Assembly: GCF_004403185.1 (NCBI RefSeq)
Contig: NZ_SOHJ01000007.1
Location: 62,001-126,000, forward strand
From: Cryobacterium suzukii
GTDB taxonomy: Bacteria > Actinomycetota > Actinomycetes > Actinomycetales > Microbacteriaceae
Reading direction: 5' to 3'
Length of the DNA: 64,000 nucleotides
Shown here: positions 53,429 to 62,710 of the stretch, in pieces
Numbering within the stretch: position 1 is the stretch's first letter
How the letters are laid out: each line of letters starts with the position of its first letter
Notes under the pieces: generated by a model
Databases searched by the model: none
What the model was told of the DNA's origin: nothing
Seen by the model: the letters and a program-made list of their open reading frames with translations, nothing else
Program-made: the position numbers and the translations under genes

Positions 53429-54460
53429 ATGAAGACCATTGTGTACAGCGAAACCGGTGACCCGTCCGTGCTCCACCTTGTTGATCGACCGGTGAGCGAA
53501 CCCGGTTCGGGAGAGGTGCGCGTTCGGATCGCGGTGAGCGCGGTCAACCCCACCGACTGGAAGTCGCGCCGTGGCACCAAATCGGGCGAGGCGCTGGCTT
53601 TCACCGACGTAGTCCCGAACCAGGACGGCGCGGGCTTCGTCGATGCCGTCGGCCCCGGTGTGTCGAATGTGGCCGTCGGCGATCGCGTCTGGCTCGCCCT
53701 CGCCGCCTACCAGCGGGCGAATGGCGGAACTGCCCAGGAGTACGCGGTGCTTCCGGCCGAACGCGTCTTTTTGCTGCCCGCCCCGGCCACTTTCGATCAG
53801 GGAGCCAGCCTCGGCGTGCCGGCCATCACCGCCTACCGGGCCCTCACAGTGGCCGAAGATGGGCCAACGCGTCTGCATCCCGGGGCGCTCGACGGCAAGA
53901 TTGTGCTCGTCGCGGGAGGCGCCGGAGCCGTCGGCCACGCCGCCATCCAGCTCGCCCGCTGGGCGGGCGCCACCGTGATCACGACCGTGAGTGGGCCAGT
54001 TAAGGCGACCCTCGCGACAGCTACCGGGGCACACCACGTGCTCACCTACACCGACTCCGATGTGGCAGCCGAAATCCGAAGCATTGCGCCCGATGGCGTC
54101 GACCTCATCGTCGAGGTGGCTCCCGCCCAGAACTCCGAACTCGACCTCGAGGTCATTCGCAATCGCGGATCCATCGCGGTCTACGCCAACAACGGCGGCG
54201 ACCAGATGACCCTCGACGTGCGTAAGCACTTCAGCCTCAACGTGCGGTACCAGTTCCTACTGCTATACACCGTCGGCATAGAGGTCGTGCAGCAGGCGGC
54301 CGCCGCGATCAATGAGGCACTCCTTGACGGCGCGCTGCCGATCGGAGCGGATGCGGGTCTGCCGCTGCACCGCTTCGACCTCGCCCACACAGCGGATGCC
54401 CATGCTCTCGTCGAAAGCGGAGTCACCGGCAAGGTGCTGATCGACGTCTCCGCGGGCTGA
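53429..54460 (+). CDS. NADPH:quinone reductase-like zinc-free MDR protein
   Basis: 343 residues from ATG 53429 (MKTIVYSETGDPSVLHLVDRP). The zeta-crystallin pattern is clear: VNPTDWKSRRGTKSGEALAF, VPNQDGAGFVDAVG, LVAGGAGAVGHAAIQLARWAGA and a C-terminal ALVESGVTGKVLIDV. It reduces quinones or related electrophiles. A strong bidirectional terminator follows. Confidence 0.92.
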   Translation: MKTIVYSETGDPSVLHLVDRPVSEPGSGEVRVRIAVSAVNPTDWKSRRGTKSGEALAFTDVVPNQDGAGFVDAVGPGVSNVAVGDRVWLALAAYQRANGGTAQEYAVLPAERVFLLPAPATFDQGASLGVPAITAYRALTVAEDGPTRLHPGALDGKIVLVAGGAGAVGHAAIQLARWAGATVITTVSGPVKATLATATGAHHVLTYTDSDVAAEIRSIAPDGVDLIVEVAPAQNSELDLEVIRNRGSIAVYANNGGDQMTLDVRKHFSLNVRYQFLLLYTVGIEVVQQAAAAINEALLDGALPIGADAGLPLHRFDLAHTADAHALVESGVTGKVLIDVSAG

Positions 54461-54478
54461 ATACTTGCCTGAATGCAC

Positions 54479-54510
54479 AAACACCCTCGTCGCGAGCGAC
54501 GAGGGTGTTT
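54479..54510. terminator. Bidirectional terminator
   Basis: AAACACCCTCGTCG (54479-54492) and CGACGAGGGTGTTT (54497-54510) are a perfect 14-bp stem with a four-base loop. The A/T ends give short U-runs in both directions, between the convergent reductase and helicase genes. Confidence 0.88.
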
Positions 54511-54524
54511 GACTGCTACAGGCT

Positions 54525-56390
54525 TTAGTACTCGCGGCGCGGAGCGCGCGGCGGGCGATCACCCTGCTCGGCGGAACGCGAGGCGCCGCCCTTGTCGGCA
54601 CGCAGCTCGATGAGCTTGCCGCTGATGCGGGTGTTCTCCAGCTTGGAGAACACGTCGTTCGACAGGTCAGCGGGCAACTCGACCAGCGAGAACTCCGGCA
54701 GAATCTTGATGTGCCCGAAGTCGTCGCGGCTCAGCCCGCCCTCGTTGGCGAGGGCGCCGACGATCTGACGCGGCTCGACCTTGTGACGCTTGCCGACCTC
54801 GATGCGGTACTGAGCCATCGGCTTACCGCTCGAACGTACCGGGCGTTCGCTTCGCACCGGCCGGTCGTCGCGGGCGCTGTAGCTGCCGCGGTCGTCGCGG
54901 CTGCTTCGCTCGTCCCGATTGAAGCGGTCGGGGCGGTCCGAACGTCCGCCGCGTTCGGGGCGGTCGCCGCGCTGCTCGGAGCGTTCAACCCGTTCGTCGC
55001 GCTCGAGGCGCTGCTGGGCGCGAACATCCTCGGCCGAGAGCAGCAGCGGAGTTTCGCCCTGCCCGACAACGGCAAGGGCCGCGGCCACATCGACCTCGGG
55101 CACATCGTGGTGGGATACGTAGTGCGCGATGATGTCGCGGAACTTGCTGATGCGGTCGGTCTCGTCGAGTGCCGCCGTGATGGCGTCGTCGAAGCGGGTG
55201 AGGCGCGTCACATTGACGTCCTCGACGCTCGGCAACTGCATCTGGGTGAGCGGCTGGCGGGTCGCCTTCTCGATCGCGGAGAGCAGACGGCGTTCGCGCG
55301 GCGTGACGAAGCTGATCGCTGCGCCCGAACGGCCGGCGCGGCCGGTGCGGCCGATGCGGTGCACATACGACTCGGTGTCGATCGGAATGTCGTAGTTAAC
55401 GACGTGGCTGATGCGCTCCACGTCGAGGCCGCGAGCGGCGACATCCGTTGCGACCAGAATGTCGAGCTTGCCACTCTTGAGCTGATTAATCGTGCGTTCG
55501 CGTTGTACCTGCTGCACGTCGCCGTTGATCGCCATGGCCGAATAACCGCGCGCACGCAGCTTTTCGGCAAGGATTTCGGTCTCGTTCTTGGTGCGGGCGA
55601 AAATGATCATGCCCTCGAAGTTCTCGACCTCAAGAATGCGGGTGAGTGCGTCGAGCTTCTGCGGGTACGACACCATCAGGTAGCGCTGGGTCGTGTTCGC
55701 GCTGGTCGTGGTCTTGCTCTTGACCGTGATCTCTTCCGGGTCGTGCAGGTACTTTTTGGAAATACGACGAATCTGCGCCGGCATGGTGGCCGAGAACAGA
55801 GCCACCTGCTTGTCGTCGGGGGTATCGGCGAGAATGGTCTCGATGTCCTCAACGAATCCCATGTTCAGCATCTCATCGGCCTCATCGAGCACCAGGAACT
55901 TCAGCTCAGAGAGGTCGAGGGTGCCCTTGGCGAGGTGGTCCATGATTCGACCCGGAGTACCCACGACGATGTGCACTCCGCGACGCAGGGCCGACAGCTG
56001 CTGGCCGTAGCCCTGTCCGCCGTAAACGGGCAGCACGTGCACGCCTCGCATATGGGCGGCGTACTTCTCGAACGCCTCACACACCTGCAGCGCGAGCTCG
56101 CGGGTGGGCGCGAGCACGAGGGCCTGCGGGTTCTTCTGCGCTAGGTCGAGTCGGTTCAGAATGGGCAGCGCGAACGCAGCCGTCTTGCCGGTACCGGTCT
56201 GGGCGAGTCCGACAACGTCGCGACCCTCCAACAGCGGGGGAATAGTGGCGGCCTGAATAGCCGAGGGGGTCTCGTAGCCGACGACTTTGAGCGCCTTAAG
56301 CATGGCGTCATTGAGTCCAAGGTCGGCAAAGGTCTTCGTTATGGAGGCAGAATCTGCCTCGTTCTGCGTTGTAGTGTCTGGGGCGGTCAT
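54525..56390 (-). CDS. DEAD-box ATP-dependent RNA helicase, DeaD/CsdA-like
   Basis: 621 residues from ATG 56390 (MTAPDTTTQNEADSAS). Helicase motifs in order: Q-motif KVVGYETPSAIQ, Walker A AQTGTGKT, PTRELA, DEADEMLNMGF, SAT, and HRIGRTGRAGR. After the core is an Arg/Asp/Ser-rich stretch (RSDRPDRFNRDERSSRDDRG), then a DbpA-type RNA-binding domain (YRIEVGKRHKVEPRQIVGAL, DFGHIKILPEFSLVELP) and a basic tail. It unwinds structured RNA, important in cold conditions and ribosome assembly. It diverges from the VOC gene. Confidence 0.95.
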   Translation of the reverse strand: MTAPDTTTQNEADSASITKTFADLGLNDAMLKALKVVGYETPSAIQAATIPPLLEGRDVVGLAQTGTGKTAAFALPILNRLDLAQKNPQALVLAPTRELALQVCEAFEKYAAHMRGVHVLPVYGGQGYGQQLSALRRGVHIVVGTPGRIMDHLAKGTLDLSELKFLVLDEADEMLNMGFVEDIETILADTPDDKQVALFSATMPAQIRRISKKYLHDPEEITVKSKTTTSANTTQRYLMVSYPQKLDALTRILEVENFEGMIIFARTKNETEILAEKLRARGYSAMAINGDVQQVQRERTINQLKSGKLDILVATDVAARGLDVERISHVVNYDIPIDTESYVHRIGRTGRAGRSGAAISFVTPRERRLLSAIEKATRQPLTQMQLPSVEDVNVTRLTRFDDAITAALDETDRISKFRDIIAHYVSHHDVPEVDVAAALAVVGQGETPLLLSAEDVRAQQRLERDERVERSEQRGDRPERGGRSDRPDRFNRDERSSRDDRGSYSARDDRPVRSERPVRSSGKPMAQYRIEVGKRHKVEPRQIVGALANEGGLSRDDFGHIKILPEFSLVELPADLSNDVFSKLENTRISGKLIELRADKGGASRSAEQGDRPPRAPRREY

Positions 56391-56637
56391 AGTATCAACG
56401 GTAGTCGAAGAGTTCGCCCCCCGCGTTAAGGCACGTCTGGCAACTTGAAAAGCGGATGCCCGCGGCCGCGGCATCCGCTTATGTCCTGCGCTGGCCGGCC
56501 ACGCGTCCGCCCCCGCTGGCGGCACGTGTTTGAGAAGTTCGCCCCTGTTTAAACCAGTGCCAACTTCTCAAACCCGTGCCACGAGAGCCATGCAGACAGC
56601 TGACCGCATGCTCAGGCCGGGCTGCAACACTCGTCTA

Positions 56638-57069
56638 ATGGAACAGCGCGTGAACTTCATTACCCTGGCCACAAACGACCTCGAGGCAGTGCGCACGTTC
56701 TATCGCGACGGCCTCGGCTGGACTCCGCTGGTGGACGTACCCGGCGAGATCGTCTTCTTTCAGGTTGGGCCCGGCCTGATGCTCGGCCTGTTCGACGCTG
56801 CGAAGTTCGACGAAGACCTGCAGCGCGAACACACGAGCGGCGGTGCGACCGGCATCACCCTGTCGCACAATCTCCAAAGCCGTGACGAGGTCACCAGCAC
56901 GATCGCCGCGATGGCCGCAGCCGGCGGTACCGTGCTCAAACCCGCCCAGGACGGCGCCTTCGGCGGCATCTTTCACGGGCACGTCGCCGACCCAAATGGC
57001 GTCATCTGGGAGATCGCTCACAACCCCGGCTGGCACGTAGACGACGACGGAACGGTATCGCTTGGCTGA
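56638..57069 (+). CDS. VOC (glyoxalase/dioxygenase fold) family protein
   Basis: 143 residues from ATG 56638 ([22 protein letters not shown]). Two beta-alpha-beta-beta-beta units are seen: [19 protein letters not shown] and, at the C-terminus, [17 protein letters not shown] with the metal-binding Glu. The role may be lyase, resistance or dioxygenase-like; unknown. Its stop is four bases from the convergent hydrolase gene. Confidence 0.88.
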   Translation: MEQRVNFITLATNDLEAVRTFYRDGLGWTPLVDVPGEIVFFQVGPGLMLGLFDAAKFDEDLQREHTSGGATGITLSHNLQSRDEVTSTIAAMAAAGGTVLKPAQDGAFGGIFHGHVADPNGVIWEIAHNPGWHVDDDGTVSLG

Positions 57070-57072
57070 GGC

Positions 57073-57849
57073 CTAAGCCTTCAAGAAGCCAATCGCCGCC
57101 TCGCGGAACGCCCGCGATGTGGGCGCATTGAAGTGATTGCGGCCGGGAATCTCGAAAAAGCTGCCGTTGGGCGTGGCCTCGGCCAAGACCCGGGAGGCGT
57201 CGAGAATGCTGTCCTCGCTGCCGGTGGCAAACAGCACCGGCTGAGTGGGTGCGTTTGCGGCGCCGGGCTGCGGGCCGCCGCGCATACCTTCGACCAGGGC
57301 GACGAGTGCCGCCAGATCGTTGCCCGGTAGAGCCTTCGCCATCGTGAGATAGGTGCCCGTGAGGCGATCGGTGAGTTCGGTGCCGTGTTCGAGGTGGGCG
57401 CGGGCATCCGCTATTTGAAATCTTTTGAGCGGATCACCGTCGGGAATCCCTCCGAGCACCGCCTGCGTGATGCGGCCGCCGAAGTCGCGGGTAGCCTGCC
57501 AGCCCACCCGGGCACCGAGCGAGTAGCCCACGTAACGCACCTCGGTGAGCAGGTAGGCATCGAGCACTGCCTCAACGTCGGCGACGAGTAATTCCATCGT
57601 GTAAGCGTCGGGGGAGTGCGGTTTGTCACTGGCGCCGTGGCCGCGCTGGTCGATGCCGATGACGTGAAAACCGGCCCGGGTCAGATCGCGGGTCCAGCCG
57701 GTGGCGTGCCAGTTCGCGATGGCGCTTGAGGCGAAGCCGTGCACCACGAACACGGTCGGATGCTCCGGGTCGCCGAGCTCGTAGGTGGCCAACTGCACGC
57801 CGTCGACGGACGGAACAAAACTGTGCTCGGGGATGTTTCGGTGCAACAT
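57073..57849 (-). CDS. Alpha/beta hydrolase
   Basis: 258 residues. Motifs: VFVVHGFASSAI for the oxyanion hole, GIDQRGHGASDKP, the nucleophile elbow VGYSLGARVGW, and catalytic His in IPGRNHFNAPTS. The small lid is typical of esterase or haloperoxidase relatives. No signal peptide. Substrate unknown. Confidence 0.9.
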   Translation of the reverse strand: MLHRNIPEHSFVPSVDGVQLATYELGDPEHPTVFVVHGFASSAIANWHATGWTRDLTRAGFHVIGIDQRGHGASDKPHSPDAYTMELLVADVEAVLDAYLLTEVRYVGYSLGARVGWQATRDFGGRITQAVLGGIPDGDPLKRFQIADARAHLEHGTELTDRLTGTYLTMAKALPGNDLAALVALVEGMRGGPQPGAANAPTQPVLFATGSEDSILDASRVLAEATPNGSFFEIPGRNHFNAPTSRAFREAAIGFLKA

Positions 57850-58033
57850 CCCCCTATCTCACCACGGATGCTGCGCGGCAGGCGGCCACCGGCCTCGCCA
57901 GCACTGGATCTTGGTACGGCGACGGCTGCGCTAGCGACCGGTATAGCAAAAGTGAGGAAGTTTTCAGGAAAGCCGTGCATACTGGGAACTTCGCCCGCGA
58001 CGCCGCCCGTGGAGTATCGATCCAGAACCGCCA

Positions 58034-58972
58034 GTGCGACCGCCAGCGATTCGTCCTCTGAAAGCCAGGCCTATTTCTTCTTCAACCACGCCCACCACAT
58101 CCCTTGAGACCGACGGCAGACGCCTTCAGACTGCCCGTCGTCGCCGGAAGCGGAGCCGCTTGATGGCAGCCGGCGCCGCCATTGCCATCACCGCGGTCGT
58201 CGGCACCGGCTTCGCGGTGCAGTCCGCTGTCGCAGACCAGAACGAGCGCACAGCCGTCATGACGGCGCTGGTCGCCAGCGGTGCTGGCCATGCCGAACAG
58301 TTGGAACTAAATGCGGGACGCTTGCGAGACCGTGCCGAACACGCCTCAGAAACTGCCGTGACAGGTGCCAGCGTCGTAATCGCTGCAGCGCAGGGCAAAA
58401 CGGATGCCACCGGCCTGTCGGAATCCGTTGCAGCGCTCTCCCACGTCACCCTTCTTGCTCCGGAACGGATTTTCGAACTCGTCGACGAAACGACAACCGA
58501 AACCGCGAATGTGCACGCTTCCACGACCGAGATCGATCGCGTCACCGCCGAGCAGGCAGCGCTTGCCGAGGCCGATGCTGAGGCCGCTGCTGAGGCCGCT
58601 GCCGCCGAGGACGAAGCTGCAGCAGCCGTCCCGGAGGCACAGGCCCGCCCGTCCGCTCCAGCTGACCCCAGCGCGGCGCAGCAGATCGCCCATCAACTCA
58701 TGGCCAGCCAGTACGGTTGGGGTGAAGATCAGTTCGGTTGCCTCGTGAGCCTGTGGGACAAAGAATCCGGCTGGAACGTAAATGCCTACAATTCCTCCAG
58801 TGGTGCCACAGGTATTCCTCAGGCACTGCCCGGCAACAAGATGGCCTCGGCCGGAGCCGATTGGCAGACCAACCCCGCCACCCAGATCACCTGGGGCCTG
58901 GGCTACATTGCGAGCCGGTACAGCACACCCTGTGATGCCTGGGACAAGTCGGAAGCGTCGGGCTGGTACTAG
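58034..58972 (+). CDS. Secreted lytic-transglycosylase-like cell-wall protein
   Basis: 312 residues if started at GTG 58034; the start is uncertain, as the only other candidate (ATG 58163) would remove the basic stretch RRRRKRSR before the membrane segment. After the signal (LMAAGAAIAITAVVGTGFAVQSAVA) there is an Ala/Glu-rich coiled region at 100-200. The C-terminal domain is transglycosylase-like: LMASQYGWGEDQFGCLVSLWDKESGWN, the Glu in WDKESGWN being the probable catalytic residue, and a final YIASRYSTPCDAW. It cleaves or remodels peptidoglycan. Confidence 0.83.
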   Translation: MRPPAIRPLKARPISSSTTPTTSLETDGRRLQTARRRRKRSRLMAAGAAIAITAVVGTGFAVQSAVADQNERTAVMTALVASGAGHAEQLELNAGRLRDRAEHASETAVTGASVVIAAAQGKTDATGLSESVAALSHVTLLAPERIFELVDETTTETANVHASTTEIDRVTAEQAALAEADAEAAAEAAAAEDEAAAAVPEAQARPSAPADPSAAQQIAHQLMASQYGWGEDQFGCLVSLWDKESGWNVNAYNSSSGATGIPQALPGNKMASAGADWQTNPATQITWGLGYIASRYSTPCDAWDKSEASGWY

Positions 58973-59034
58973 AGCGGGAGCGGTACGTCGTAGCCAGGCG
59001 GTTCCCGATGCGCCACGTTCTGGTCAGGTAGAGA

Positions 59035-59220
59035 TTAGGCGATCCACGCCGGCGCGCTCAACTCGCCCTCGCCCTTCTGCAAAACGGTGCCCTGGCCGAA
59101 TTGCGCCACCAGTTCAAGCCGCTCCGGCACCCAAATCGTAACGTTCACGTCGCTCGCCGGGCCGAAACGGATACGCTGGGCGTTCGTCTGTCGAGTGGGA
59201 GTATCAGTGAACGAGAACAC
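59035..59220 (-). CDS. Possible small protein overlapping the ankyrin gene start
   Basis: A 61-residue frame from GTG 59220 encodes VNVTIWVPERLELVAQFGQG and ends GELSAPAWIA. Third positions in the second half favour G/C and the product looks beta-rich. The ribosome site is not convincing. It overlaps the 5' end of the ankyrin gene by 14 bp in the opposite direction. It could be a real short gene, or the ankyrin gene could start later. Confidence 0.35.
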   Translation of the reverse strand: MFSFTDTPTRQTNAQRIRFGPASDVNVTIWVPERLELVAQFGQGTVLQKGEGELSAPAWIA

Positions 59221-59620
59221 GCAAATACCCGGCGGAGCTATCAGCTCGCAGGTCATCGAGGGCGTTTTCGACCTCGCCCGCGACGGCTTGACCGGTCCGC
59301 TGGGCGAGATGATCGACGCCGGAGTGCCCCTCAACGTGGTCAACCCGCGCGGCGACACACTGTTGATCGTCGCAGCGTACCAGCAGCACGCCGAGACCGT
59401 CGCTGAGCTGCTTCGGCGCGGGGCGGAAACATCCGCGGTCAATGCCATGGGGCAGACCGCCATCTCGTGCGCGGTTTTTCGCGACAATGAGCCGGTTCTG
59501 CGGTTGCTCCTCGAAGCGGATGCCGACCCTGACCTCGGCACGCACAGCGGCGTGGCCATCGCCGACCAGTTCGGCCTGCCGCGCATGCGCGAGATCATCG
59601 AGTCGCACCCGCGCGGCTGA
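59207..59620 (+). CDS. Ankyrin-repeat protein
   Basis: 137 residues from GTG 59207 with GGGAG upstream. About three ankyrin repeats are seen: PLNVVNPRGDTLLIVAAYQQHAETVAELLRRG, ETSAVNAMGQTAISCAVFRDNEPVLRLLLEAD and DPDLGTHSGVAIADQF. No enzymatic domain or membrane segment is present, so it mediates protein contact. A terminator follows ten bases after the stop. Confidence 0.85.
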   Translation: MNENTQIPGGAISSQVIEGVFDLARDGLTGPLGEMIDAGVPLNVVNPRGDTLLIVAAYQQHAETVAELLRRGAETSAVNAMGQTAISCAVFRDNEPVLRLLLEADADPDLGTHSGVAIADQFGLPRMREIIESHPRG

Positions 59621-59630
59621 AACCAGAAAA

Positions 59631-59656
59631 GGGCGCCCCCCGAATGGGAGGCGCCC
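59631..59656. terminator. GC-rich terminator between convergent genes
   Basis: GGGCGCCCCCC (59631-59641) and GGGAGGCGCCC (59646-59656) pair with one mismatch around a four-base loop. It lies between the ankyrin gene and the convergent secreted-protein gene and is bounded by AAAA and CACTTCT. Confidence 0.75.
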
Positions 59657-59675
59657 TCACTTCTAGTCGAATGCG

Positions 59676-60236
59676 TTAGCGTCCGAGGCCGAGTCCGAGG
59701 TCGCCGAGAACATCGTTGACGATCGAGTCGACCGAGCCGTCGATGTTTTCAATGTCGACGCCGCCGACATCGGTGCCGTTACCGGCGTCAACCGGGGCGT
59801 CCACTGGGGCGTCAATCGGGGCGGTGACGGGTGCCTCGATCGGAGCGACAACGTCGTTGCCGCTGCCGACGGATGCGTCGTTGCCGACCTCGTTGCCCGA
59901 CGCGACATCACCGATGTCACTGTTGAGGGAATCATTGACGACGCCGCCGTTGAGGATTCCGCCGTTGCCGACGCCGCCTACTGAGGTGTCGTTGCCGAGC
60001 ACGCCGTTACCGGTCGAGTCGTTGCCGGAAAGGTTGAACAGGTCGCCGATAACGTCGAGGCGGTTCTGCTCGGACGAGCTGTCGGTGCTCGTGCTCGTCG
60101 TCGTGCTGGTGCTGTCGCCGTCAAACGCCTGCGCGGGGGCGACGAAACCACCAATGATGAGAGCGGATGCTGCGGCGCCGGTGATTCCCAGGGCGGTGAT
60201 CTTGCGAACGTTCGTGTGCTTCGTAGTCGTGTTCAT
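59676..60236 (-). CDS. Small secreted Gly/Asn/Asp-rich low-complexity protein
   Basis: 186 residues from ATG 60236 with AGGAG upstream. A signal peptide (ITALGITGAAASALIIGGFVAPAQA) is followed by a Ser/Thr run (STSTTTSTSTDSSS), a Gly/Asn/Asp/Val-rich middle with repeats such as GNGGILNGG, an APIDAPVDAPVDAG repeat and a C-terminal segment VDSIVNDVLGDLGLGLGR. No known domain. It resembles secreted surface proteins of Microbacteriaceae. The low-complexity core suggests a surface or matrix role (inference). Confidence 0.75.
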   Translation of the reverse strand: MNTTTKHTNVRKITALGITGAAASALIIGGFVAPAQAFDGDSTSTTTSTSTDSSSEQNRLDVIGDLFNLSGNDSTGNGVLGNDTSVGGVGNGGILNGGVVNDSLNSDIGDVASGNEVGNDASVGSGNDVVAPIEAPVTAPIDAPVDAPVDAGNGTDVGGVDIENIDGSVDSIVNDVLGDLGLGLGR

Positions 60237-60481
60237 GGGAGCTCCTATTCGTTGTTCTGTTCCGGCCTCGTTGTGTTCTCGGGCCGCACAGGTGGTCCGG
60301 AGCCGGGACCGTTGTGGTTTGGTCCCCGTGCCCCAAATGGGTGCCGTCGGACAGTTTGGGCGAGCGTCACGCTCGTGGCAACACCTTGAGATCGCCGCAA
60401 CGAGGGGCATCCGCTCGCCGCGGCGGCACAACCTGAGAAAGGACTGGCAACCGGTGCTCGATGGCAATCGACGGAGCTGCT

Positions 60482-61342
60482 CTAGACGAGAAGGCCCAGC
60501 ACGCGGTCACGCAGCGCGTTGCTGCGCTCGGTGAAGCCGCGTTGGCGACGCACGTACTCAGCCTTGCCCCCGGCAGTCTCAACCTCGACCGGTTCGTAGC
60601 CCCATTCGGCGAGGTCGTAGGGGGAGGCCTCCATATCAAGCTGGCGAATGTCTCGCGCGAGCTCGAAAGAGTCGAGCAAAACCTCGCCGGGAACCAGCGG
60701 GCCGAGCTTGATCACCCACTTGTAGATGTCCATTCCGGCGTGCAGGCACCCCGGCTGTTCCATCATCGGTTGGTTCTCGCGGGAGGGTTGCAATTGGTTG
60801 AGGGGCAGTGCTGCCGGGGTGAAGAACCGAAACGCGTCGAAATGGCTGCAGCCGATGCGATTTCCGTCGACGACAGCGTCGGTGTCAGCCTGGCCCAGTC
60901 GGAGCGGTGCGACATGCCGGTGCTCGCCCTGCCGGTAGACCATCGCCCACTCGTGCAATCCGAAACAGCCAAAGTGCGCCGGCCGCTGGCGGGTCGCGGC
61001 GAGGAGTGTTCTGATGAAGCGCAGGACGCGCTCATTCTTCTCGCAGAAGGCGGCAGCATCCACTTGACTGGCGCCGCCCTCGCTGCGGTACCACTTCCAA
61101 CTCGCGCGGGGCTGGCCGGCGGCACCCTGCAGGAGCACGCCGGCGCCGGGATGCCAGCGGCGCAATAGGCCGGGACGAAACGGGTAGTACGTGAACAGAA
61201 AATCGTCGACCGGATGCACCTGGCCGATTGCCGCGCGCTCGCGGCGACCGAGAGTGAACGCATCAGCGCGTTCCTCATGGGCTTGCTCGAGGCTCCGCCA
61301 GTCGGCGGTCTCGAGCACCCGGGTCAGGTCTGTAAGTTGCAC
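60482..61342 (-). CDS. Conserved actinobacterial protein, often named 3-methyladenine DNA glycosylase
   Basis: 286 residues. A distinct conserved family with GCLHAGMDIYKWVIKLGPLVPGEVLLDSFELARDIR and HFGCFGLHEWAMVYRQGEHRH. The usual product name, 3-methyladenine DNA glycosylase, is carried over in annotation, but no HhH-GPD motif of AlkA-type enzymes is seen. The conserved His/Cys/Asp pattern suggests an enzyme. The true function is not known. Confidence 0.65.
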   Translation of the reverse strand: MQLTDLTRVLETADWRSLEQAHEERADAFTLGRRERAAIGQVHPVDDFLFTYYPFRPGLLRRWHPGAGVLLQGAAGQPRASWKWYRSEGGASQVDAAAFCEKNERVLRFIRTLLAATRQRPAHFGCFGLHEWAMVYRQGEHRHVAPLRLGQADTDAVVDGNRIGCSHFDAFRFFTPAALPLNQLQPSRENQPMMEQPGCLHAGMDIYKWVIKLGPLVPGEVLLDSFELARDIRQLDMEASPYDLAEWGYEPVEVETAGGKAEYVRRQRGFTERSNALRDRVLGLLV

Positions 61343-61379
61343 CCATCGACCTTACGCCGTCATCCGTGGGGGCCCGGCC

Positions 61380-62267
61380 TCAGTTTCCGAGGCCCAGCTC
61401 GCGCAGTGTCGCGTTGAGTTCGGTGCGGGCGACAGGGTCGAGGCCGAGCAGCGGCAGCGGCAGGTTGGGCGAGGCGGCGAGGCCCAGAGTTTCGGCCGCA
61501 GCGGACATGACGCGAAGGCTGCCGTGCCGGCGAAAGAGCGCCCAGAGGGGTTCGAGTTGGTCGGAGGCTGCGACGGCCGCTGTACTGTCGCCGGCCTGGG
61601 CGGCACGCGTGATCGACATGGCGGTCTCGGGAAAAAGCCCGCCAAGCACGCTGTACCACGCGTCGGCGCCGCCAAGCAGTCCGCCGATGGCGAGCCAATC
61701 CCCGGAGACTCCAATCGTGACGTGCGGGGGAATCACCGCGCGGAGAGCGGCGATTCTGGCCCGGGCCGCCGTGGCGGTGAGTCCCGGAATCTTGATCGAG
61801 CCGACGTTCGGCAACGCGGCAATGCGCCCGTGCAATTCGTCGCTGAAGGCGACGTGCGTGGTTCCCGGGTTGTCGTAAACGACGAGCGGAATGGTCAGCT
61901 CCGCGGTCACGGCCTCGTACAGGCCGAAGACTTCATCGTCGTTGAGGGGCTGGTACGTCATCGGCGCGAGCAGTACGCCGGCGGCGCCGGCAGCGTGGGC
62001 ATCCGCTGCCAGGTCGAGCACCTGCCGGGTGCGGAGTGCGCCGATTCCCACGATGACAGGGGTGATGCCGGCCGCCTCGACTGCGGCCCTGGCTGCCCAG
62101 GCACGTTGTTCACGGCTGAGGTAGGCGTACCCGCCGGTCGAGCCGAGCGCGCCGATCGAGTCGACGCCAGCTGCGGCAAGTCGGGAGATCAGGCGCACGA
62201 AGGCCAGCTCGTCGATGCCGCTCTCGTCGGTTGGCGTAAGGGGAAATGCGCTGAGCCCCGTGAACAT
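61380..62267 (-). CDS. Dihydrodipicolinate synthase family aldolase
   Basis: 295 residues from ATG 62267 (MFTGLSAFPLTPTD). The DapA/NanA pattern is clear: LGSTGGYAYLSREQR, the Tyr in PLVVYDNPGTT and the Schiff-base Lys in VGSIKIPG. It probably performs an aldol cleavage or condensation with pyruvate; lysine biosynthesis is less likely, as the GTTGE motif of DapA is altered to GSTGG. It lies 37 bp downstream of the preceding minus-strand gene's start region. Confidence 0.89.
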   Translation of the reverse strand: MFTGLSAFPLTPTDESGIDELAFVRLISRLAAAGVDSIGALGSTGGYAYLSREQRAWAARAAVEAAGITPVIVGIGALRTRQVLDLAADAHAAGAAGVLLAPMTYQPLNDDEVFGLYEAVTAELTIPLVVYDNPGTTHVAFSDELHGRIAALPNVGSIKIPGLTATAARARIAALRAVIPPHVTIGVSGDWLAIGGLLGGADAWYSVLGGLFPETAMSITRAAQAGDSTAAVAASDQLEPLWALFRRHGSLRVMSAAAETLGLAASPNLPLPLLGLDPVARTELNATLRELGLGN

Positions 62268-62521
62268 AGCTGTGCCCCTTCGTCGGTGCGCGCGCGTACG
62301 CGGCGCTTCCACCATCCTCCCGCACGCTGGGGCGAAGAGTCTGCCCATCCAGATGCGCCCCACGCGGGTCGAGCCCGTTGCGATCGTCGCGACTGCCGGA
62401 GCATCGCGGTCAGCCGGGTCGAGTACGGCTGGCCGGTTGGGCGCCTATTTTTCCCAGTTGGGTTTTTCGGTGGGGGTGGCGGCGCGGTTCGAACAGCAGA
62501 CGCAGCCTTTCGGTGGGGCGG

Positions 62522-62710
62522 CTACGCGGCCAGAGCGCCGGCCACCCAGCGAATGGCCCGCACTCCGGCCCGGGTGCCGTGCGTGTCGTCCTCGTGGCCG
62601 CGCTGGCGGCGGCACTCAACGAGGTCCTCGGCCGGCGTGATGTGCAGGTCCCGGCAGGAGCTGTCGTAGTCGGTGTAGTCAATTTCAAGAAGGAGTTCGT
62701 CGTCGGTCAT
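62522..62710 (-). CDS. Small hypothetical protein
   Basis: 62 residues from ATG 62710: MTDDELLLEIDYTDYDSSC then RDLHITPAEDLVECRRQRG. The acidic N-terminus, two Cys and overall protein-like composition favour a real gene, but no family is recognised and the ribosome site is weak. It lies alone between the aldolase and the flavin oxidoreductase. Confidence 0.5.
   Translation of the reverse strand: MTDDELLLEIDYTDYDSSCRDLHITPAEDLVECRRQRGHEDDTHGTRAGVRAIRWVAGALAA

Noticed and set aside
54711-56144. 477-codon plus-strand frame over the DEAD-box gene
   Set aside because: Antisense shadow of a clear helicase; composition is unnatural.
57850-58033. Possible c-di-AMP (ydaO-type) riboswitch before the transglycosylase gene
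   Set aside because: Such elements often precede cell-wall hydrolases in actinobacteria, but the expected conserved blocks were not found by eye.
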